This document shows, piece by piece, positions 6,470 to 10,694 of a DNA stretch of 10,694 nt. The DNA lies in contig JAFLZE010000032.1 of NCBI GenBank assembly GCA_029785685.1, forward strand, positions 1-10,694, given 5' to 3'. Positions within the stretch are counted from its first letter, which is position 1; every line of letters begins with the position of its first letter. A model generated the notes under the pieces. The model searched no databases. It worked only from the letters and a program-made list of their open reading frames with translations, and was not told the DNA's origin. This DNA comes from Nitrososphaerota archaeon (lineage in GTDB: Archaea; Thermoproteota; Nitrososphaeria; Nitrososphaerales; UBA183). The position numbers and the translations under genes were made by a program.

Positions 6470-7363
6470 TTGAGCAATTTAGACAGAGGACGCGAGAACA
6501 CAATAGTAGCCATCATAGTCTCCTATAATCCGCCGCCGAAAGTAGTTTCGTTGTGCCAAAGTCTTCTCGCTCAGGTATCGCGCATTGTGGTGGTTGATAA
6601 CGGGTCGCACATGGACAACGAGAACCTGGTCGCACTGAGGAATATCAATAAGCTTGACTTGGTTCTTCTTGGCAGAAACTTGGGTATTGGGTTCGCGTTG
6701 AACGTTGGCGTTCGGAGGGTGATGCCGGAGTGCAATCCTGAGTTCATCCTGTTCCTAGACCAAGACTCTGTTCTGCCCGATGGCTCGCTCTATTTGGCTC
6801 TAAGTTTACTCCGCCGGGACGAAAGGGTCGGGCTAGTACACCTTTCGGAAGGCCTCGGCCCAGCCGAAGCCGAATTCAAAGATTTCGCCATTACGAGCGG
6901 CAGCGTTGTTCGTTCCGGAATCGCCAAGGAGATTTGGTTCAGGGAAGAGTTCTTTATGGATCAGATTGACCATGATTACTGCTACAATCTGCGCCTAAAG
7001 GGGTACAAAGTCGCGGAGATATCAGCGGGAGCCACATATAGCGTCGGCCAGACGAAGTCCCTGGCTGACATTCCGTGGCTGAGAAGGATGCTTTGGCTTG
7101 CCCTCGCTCGCGTTTCTAGACAGCCGTATGGACAGCAGATTCGCTTTGAACCTGGCTTCAGAGTGTATTACATGACGCGTAATTCGCTGATTCTTTTGAA
7201 AGAGCGCAAAATAAACATAGGTTTCTTCCTTTGGCAACTCCTTGACCTGCTCATCAGATTATCTATAGCAAACGGCGTCAGAAGCTTGGTCTATCCCACG
7301 GCCGTTGGTTTCGTTGATGGTTTCATCAATAAGACGGGAAGAGACGAACGCTTCCTCCCCTGA
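6470..7363 (+). CDS. Family 2 glycosyltransferase, rhamnosyltransferase-like
   Basis: This is a 297-residue GT-A enzyme that probably adds a sugar, likely rhamnose, to a membrane-bound glycan. It shows TIVAIIVSYNPPP (11-23), VVVDNGS (40-46), LGRNLGIGFALNVG (67-80), the metal/donor motif D97-Q98-D99 in FLDQDS, and an acidic cluster D164-Q-I-D-H-D169 before YCYNLRLKGY. The DQDS form and the later RVYYMTRNSLILLKER segment (231-246) fit the RfbF/rhamnosyltransferase branch of GT2. A hydrophobic stretch (GFFLWQLLDLLIRL, 251-264) may anchor it. The start is TTG 6470, with GAGGT (6458-6462) 7 bases upstream. It shares the YYMTRN segment with the divergent neighbour, so the two are related, but their active-site motifs differ (NDD against DQD), which suggests different linkages. 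Confidence 0.87.
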   Translation: MSNLDRGRENTIVAIIVSYNPPPKVVSLCQSLLAQVSRIVVVDNGSHMDNENLVALRNINKLDLVLLGRNLGIGFALNVGVRRVMPECNPEFILFLDQDSVLPDGSLYLALSLLRRDERVGLVHLSEGLGPAEAEFKDFAITSGSVVRSGIAKEIWFREEFFMDQIDHDYCYNLRLKGYKVAEISAGATYSVGQTKSLADIPWLRRMLWLALARVSRQPYGQQIRFEPGFRVYYMTRNSLILLKERKINIGFFLWQLLDLLIRLSIANGVRSLVYPTAVGFVDGFINKTGRDERFLP

Positions 7364-7476
7364 CGATTGATCCGACGTGGTTGCAAGGAACTGCAGAATA
7401 ATCCTTCGGGCCGTTGAACGGGACAGCCTGCATTCCTATTCGTTCCTGGAACCAACCGGCACCGCAACAAGGGTAA

Positions 7477-8298
7477 TCAGTCAATCCCACGCCTAGCTCT
7501 TAAGAGCCCGACGGCGCCTCCCTCGGACTCCACCCTGAACCCGTTACTTTCGAGTATTCTGACTAATGGCGCGGCTCCCGCATGGTATTCAATGCAGAGT
7601 TCCTTTATGCCTTGTAGCATGCTATCCGCGAGGCTCCCTATAACGGTATACTCGCAGCCTTCGCAGTCCATCTTCAAGAAATCTATGTGTTCGACACCGT
7701 ACTGCCGTACTACAGCTTCAAGTGTGACGGTTTCGACCTCTTGGAAACCGTCAAAGCGTACTGTTCCCTGTGCTGCGTCTTCCGGCGTCAGTGTGTTAGC
7801 ATTTGAAGAGCCACTTGATGTCACCAAATTGGAGCGACCTGTTTCGTCGGATAGCGCCATCTTCAATGGGACAATTCTCCCACTCAGTCCATTCGCTTTT
7901 ATGTTTTCAAGGGCGAGCTTGAACGACTCGGTCTCCGGCTCAAGACCTATGACTACCCTGGCTCCCCGTAACGCAAAGAATATGGAAGAGTCACCATTAG
8001 ACATGCCTACATCGAAAACGACTTTGCCTTTGAAGTCACTGCCGTAATCATGCCTGACGTAAATCTCCGATAGATGTCTGAAATCACCGCCTCTTCCAAA
8101 CCTGGTCTTGATTCTGGCACCTTCTGGTGACTCGAGCAAGAGGATTCCCGGATCACCATTGATCACCTCAAATCCGTGGGCTAGTAGACCGACCAATAGG
8201 CCCAACTCAGTGACGGTGGGACGTTTGCTGTTGGCTTCGTTTCCCTTTCGCATTACAGGCTGCCGAGGGTTTCGACCGATCAAGAGAACAGACAACAC
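7477..8298 (-). CDS. FkbM family SAM-dependent methyltransferase
   Basis: This is a 273-residue protein with a class I methyltransferase core. The SAM-binding loop is VVFDVGMSNGDSS (93-105), E120 ends the second strand (VIGLEPE), and FLKMDCEGCEY (208-218) is the hallmark of FkbM proteins. Members O-methylate sugars and small molecules. In a glycan cluster the likely target is a hydroxyl of a rhamnose or other sugar, by inference. The given start, GTG 8298, is the first standard start codon in frame. However, the frame is open upstream to 8421 and reads plausible protein (AFKRLHNWYAVL) before that GTG. The true start may be a CTG (8367, with GGAGG 8382-8378 before it) or hidden by a frameshift. 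The gene is convergent with the upstream glycosyltransferase, with 113 bases between the stops and no gene there. Confidence 0.87.
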   Translation of the reverse strand: MLSVLLIGRNPRQPVMRKGNEANSKRPTVTELGLLVGLLAHGFEVINGDPGILLLESPEGARIKTRFGRGGDFRHLSEIYVRHDYGSDFKGKVVFDVGMSNGDSSIFFALRGARVVIGLEPETESFKLALENIKANGLSGRIVPLKMALSDETGRSNLVTSSGSSNANTLTPEDAAQGTVRFDGFQEVETVTLEAVVRQYGVEHIDFLKMDCEGCEYTVIGSLADSMLQGIKELCIEYHAGAAPLVRILESNGFRVESEGGAVGLLRARRGID

Positions 8299-8598
8299 GG
8301 CGTACCAGTTGTGAAGCCGCTTGAAAGCTGCTCTAAGCTCGTCAAGATTGCGATTCAGCCTAGACAGTCTGGCACATCCTCCAGTCCTTTCACCCGTCTC
8401 ATGGCAGCATGAGCACGATTCTCAAATGGTCCCCTGGGGCAATATCAGCATTCGCTCTCCTCCATTCCCACTTGGCACCCCCGTCAGAAAGGCCTCGTAG
8501 AAGCCGGACCCGCACTAATGAGTAAACCAAGATTGACCTTCCGGACACTAAAATAGAATACAAATCCATAATGGTAAATAGCCAAGACCCTGCGCTGC
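8299..8598. other. 300-bp divergent gap, partly FkbM N-terminal coding
   Basis: On the minus strand the FkbM frame stays open from 8299 to 8421, so part of this gap is probably coding. The rest (about 8425-8598) holds no gene I can support. It includes AT-rich strings at 8548-8563 and 8574-8582 that could serve as TATA boxes for the plus-strand glycosyltransferase at 8599, which has no visible ribosome site. Neither string matches box A well. Confidence 0.4.
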
Positions 8599-9558
8599 AT
8601 GTGGATGAGAGAGCCTATCAGCGCTTCAGCGGGGCTCGACCTAATCCGGAGCGGTTCGAGACGTAGGCAGAGAGACTCGCTTCTGGTCGTTTGCGCGTAC
8701 AACGAAGCGAACTCGCTACCGTACCTGCTAGACGCTGTTTCTGACCACGATACCTTGGTCGTTGACGATGGGAGCATCGACGGCACTCACAGAGTTGTAA
8801 GCAGGTCAGGGGCTGCCTTGGTGGTTCATCCCACGCGCCTTGGAAAGTCATTCTCGCTGCAGGACGCCCTGGGGTATGCAAGCTCGCAAGGTTACAAAGT
8901 CGTCATCGAGATCGACGCCGATGCCATCCCCGGGTCCAGGGCGGTCAGCTCGTTGATAAAGGCGGTAGCGCGAGAAGATGTGGGAGGGGCATCAGTGTGG
9001 CAGGTCCCTATCGGTCCCAGGAATGTTTCCTATTTTCTTGACGAGTTCATCTGGTCTATGCTGAATCACGGCAAGCGCGCCCAGCAGGCACTTTCCGGCT
9101 CGTGCCACACCGGTGGAGTAATGAACGCCTTCAAGATTGACTACGTCCCACGAGTTTCGGGAGCCATCAACGACGATGAGCAGATTTGTATCGCGCTGAG
9201 GAGCAGGAGATTAAAGACCGTGCTTGTCCAAGATGCGGTGGCCTATTTTGACGCATCCTCTTCTATCGGTCATATCATGCAGCGACGGCGGAGGATGGTT
9301 ACAGGACACATGGTCTACTCCAAGAGCACGGCTCCCAGCATGGATGCAACTGCACTTGGCATGGCGGTCTTCTGGAGCATCCGTGAAAAGCCGAGCCGGC
9401 TACCCTGGCTAGTGCCAGCGGTAATGCTGGAGTTGGTCTCCAGACTGCTGGCGTGGAAAGACTCTCGTGACTCTGTAGCTCTGGAAAGAACCAAGCACTG
9501 GGTCACCACCTATGAGAAGAACCGTATTAGCGATATTCGCGATAGCAGCATCCGCTAG
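8599..9558 (+). CDS. Family 2 glycosyltransferase with processive-type motifs
   Basis: This encodes a 319-residue GT2 enzyme of a different branch from the other two. After a basic 26-residue lead come SLLVVCAYNEANSLPYLL (27-44), LVVDDGSIDGT (53-63), the metal motif D106-A-D108 (VIEIDADAIPG), and GGVMNAF (172-178). The acidic D192-D193-E194 then precedes a segment QRRRRM (228-233) in the place of the Q-x-x-R-W motif of cellulose and chitin synthase-like enzymes, with Met instead of Trp. Those enzymes have several transmembrane helices. Here only one hydrophobic segment (LPWLVPAVMLELVSRLLAW, 268-286) is present. It could be a polyprenyl-phosphate sugar transferase or a chain-extending enzyme; the sugar is unknown. 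ATG 8599 (or 8605) has no Shine-Dalgarno. Its 3' end overlaps the next gene by 47 bases, so they are probably co-expressed. Confidence 0.85.
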   Translation: MWMREPISASAGLDLIRSGSRRRQRDSLLVVCAYNEANSLPYLLDAVSDHDTLVVDDGSIDGTHRVVSRSGAALVVHPTRLGKSFSLQDALGYASSQGYKVVIEIDADAIPGSRAVSSLIKAVAREDVGGASVWQVPIGPRNVSYFLDEFIWSMLNHGKRAQQALSGSCHTGGVMNAFKIDYVPRVSGAINDDEQICIALRSRRLKTVLVQDAVAYFDASSSIGHIMQRRRRMVTGHMVYSKSTAPSMDATALGMAVFWSIREKPSRLPWLVPAVMLELVSRLLAWKDSRDSVALERTKHWVTTYEKNRISDIRDSSIR

Positions 9559-10694
9559 GGCTGCGGTCTCGATCCTTCAGATAGCCTACGGGATACACTC
9601 GATCCCTGGGCTGTTTACTGTGAGGGTCTGGGACGACTTCTACTACTATTACGGAGGACAACTCAGCTCGCTTAGCCATGGACTGTTGCCTTACAGGGAC
9701 TTCGCCTACTCATACACGCCGCTGTTCCTCTACCTGCTCTACCCATTCTACGCCATCGGAGGGATACACGCCGCTGCCATACCTATCGTGCTCGCCGACG
9801 CCGCGACGGCGCCACTCGTGTATCTGATAGTCGGCAAGAAGGCGGGTGGGAGGGCGGCGGCTCTGGCGGGAATCGGATACGCTCTCTCCCCCCTCATGCT
9901 CTTCGAGGAGGGATACCTGTGGTTCAGCAGCCAGCCTGTGGCGTTCTTCATGCTCCTCAGCATCTACCTCCTGTACGAAGACAGGCTGACGCTGTCTTGG
10001 GCAACCTTCGCCGTCGCGTTCCTGGTCAAGCAGGAGGCGATATTCATCCTGCCGGTCTACTTCTTGTGGGGCCTGAGGAAGGACAGGCGAGCTGCATTAA
10101 AGGGAGTAGGGATATTCGCCCTGATCTTCTTCGCCGTCTCACTGCCGTTCCTTGTGCTCGCGCCGGCCAAATACATAGCGTCAATCAGCTACTCGTTCCT
10201 GCCCAACCCTGTCCAGCGCCTCGCCCAGGCCACGGCCAGCACGCAGGCTTCCCTGACCTCCGTTTCCACAGGTGCGCTTCAGACGTGGACGGTCACCTAT
10301 CCGAATCCTATCCTGTCGTTCTCGATAAACCTCGTGGACTGGCTGAGCCCGTTGATCACGATCCCACTGTTGATACTCCTGCTCCCGGCACTCTTCATCT
10401 CCAGGCACAAGGACAACGTCCTCGAGCTCACGTCCGCCATCACGCGCATCGCAGCCATAGCCATCGCAGGGTTCGTGTTCGGTCTGTTCGGATCGTTCAC
10501 ATCAGGAGCAAGGGTTTCGGGCACGGCGACTTGTCCTCCAGGTAGTACTACCGGAACATGCGTAGTGACCCTTTCAAACACTGGAACAGCTGGAACAACG
10601 GTGACGGCAGCTACCATAGCCTATGGTGGAGCCTCTGGATGCACCCTCACAATCGGGACCTCAACGGCAGCCAATGTTGGCAGTAACCCCCTAA
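9512..10694 (+). CDS. GT-C-type membrane glycosyltransferase with pilin-like C-terminus (partial)
   Basis: ATG 9512 opens a frame that runs off the window (394 codons seen). An N-terminal helix (TVLAIFAIAASARAAVSI) is followed by VRVWDDFYYYY. Here D41-D42 sit in the first outer loop, where GT-C enzymes carry their catalytic acid. Next come YRDFAYSYTPLFLYLLYP (61-78) and at least six hydrophobic segments to about residue 297, with FLVKQEAIFILPV (170-182) in the ArnT/GT39-GT87 style. Such enzymes use lipid-linked sugar donors on the outer membrane face. From about residue 307 the character changes. A hydrophobic helix (AIAIAGFVFGLFGSF) leads into a Thr/Gly/Ala-rich segment with paired cysteines (GTATCPPG, GTCVVTLSNTGTAGTTV, IAYGG), as in archaeal type IV pilins and archaellins. 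I cannot tell a real fusion from a chimeric join. Confidence 0.75.
   Translation, partial: MRRTVLAIFAIAASARAAVSILQIAYGIHSIPGLFTVRVWDDFYYYYGGQLSSLSHGLLPYRDFAYSYTPLFLYLLYPFYAIGGIHAAAIPIVLADAATAPLVYLIVGKKAGGRAAALAGIGYALSPLMLFEEGYLWFSSQPVAFFMLLSIYLLYEDRLTLSWATFAVAFLVKQEAIFILPVYFLWGLRKDRRAALKGVGIFALIFFAVSLPFLVLAPAKYIASISYSFLPNPVQRLAQATASTQASLTSVSTGALQTWTVTYPNPILSFSINLVDWLSPLITIPLLILLLPALFISRHKDNVLELTSAITRIAAIAIAGFVFGLFGSFTSGARVSGTATCPPGSTTGTCVVTLSNTGTAGTTVTAATIAYGGASGCTLTIGTSTAANVGSNPL

Noticed and set aside
7364..7476. Possible terminator between convergent genes
   Set aside because: I found no clear stem or T-rich tract in these 113 bases.
9919..10545. 208-residue plus-strand frame and the minus-strand frames near 10181-10617
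   Set aside because: They are shadows of the GT-C gene, whose frame from 9512 gives a clear polytopic membrane protein.

Overview
The window looks archaeal. The evidence is indirect: a VapB/VapC pair of the type common in archaea, a long-form RmlA, Shine-Dalgarno strings of the GGAGGTGA type mixed with genes that have no visible ribosome site, TATA-like boxes, an FkbM methyltransferase in a sugar cluster, and a C-terminal stretch that resembles an archaeal type IV pilin or archaellin. A Thermoproteota-type lineage (Nitrososphaeria or Bathyarchaeia) is a guess. I cannot place it further from sequence alone.

Positions 1-698 hold a type II toxin-antitoxin locus (vapB 79-288, vapC 267-698). It sits at the junction of what looks like a 618-bp tandem duplication. 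The first 77 bases repeat the 3' end of vapC almost perfectly, and this upstream copy runs without a stop into a vapB that lacks its normal N-terminus. Positions 699-1182 have no convincing gene.

Positions 1183-4762 are a tight + strand operon, rmlB-rmlD-rmlC-rmlA. It encodes all four steps from glucose-1-phosphate to dTDP-L-rhamnose. All the expected catalytic residues that I checked are present. Positions 4763-5368 are a 606-bp stretch without a recognisable gene.

Positions 5369-10694 are the assembly part of a surface-glycan island. Two family-2 glycosyltransferases resemble rhamnosyltransferases and are transcribed divergently (5369-6280 minus, 6470-7363 plus). They are followed by an FkbM-type methyltransferase (7477-8298 minus), a third family-2 glycosyltransferase with a degenerate processive-enzyme motif (8599-9558 plus), and a polytopic GT-C-type membrane glycosyltransferase (9512 to the window end, plus). 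In outline, the rml operon supplies dTDP-rhamnose, the GT2 enzymes transfer rhamnose and other sugars to a lipid-linked glycan on the cytoplasmic side, FkbM may O-methylate a sugar, and the GT-C enzyme would act with a lipid-linked donor on the outer face. The product could be an S-layer or pilin N-glycan or an exopolysaccharide.

The two most unusual points are at the window edges: the vapBC duplication junction at the start, and the open reading frame at the end that passes from a GT-C membrane enzyme into a Thr/Gly/Cys-rich pilin-like domain. Either could be real biology or an assembly artefact.
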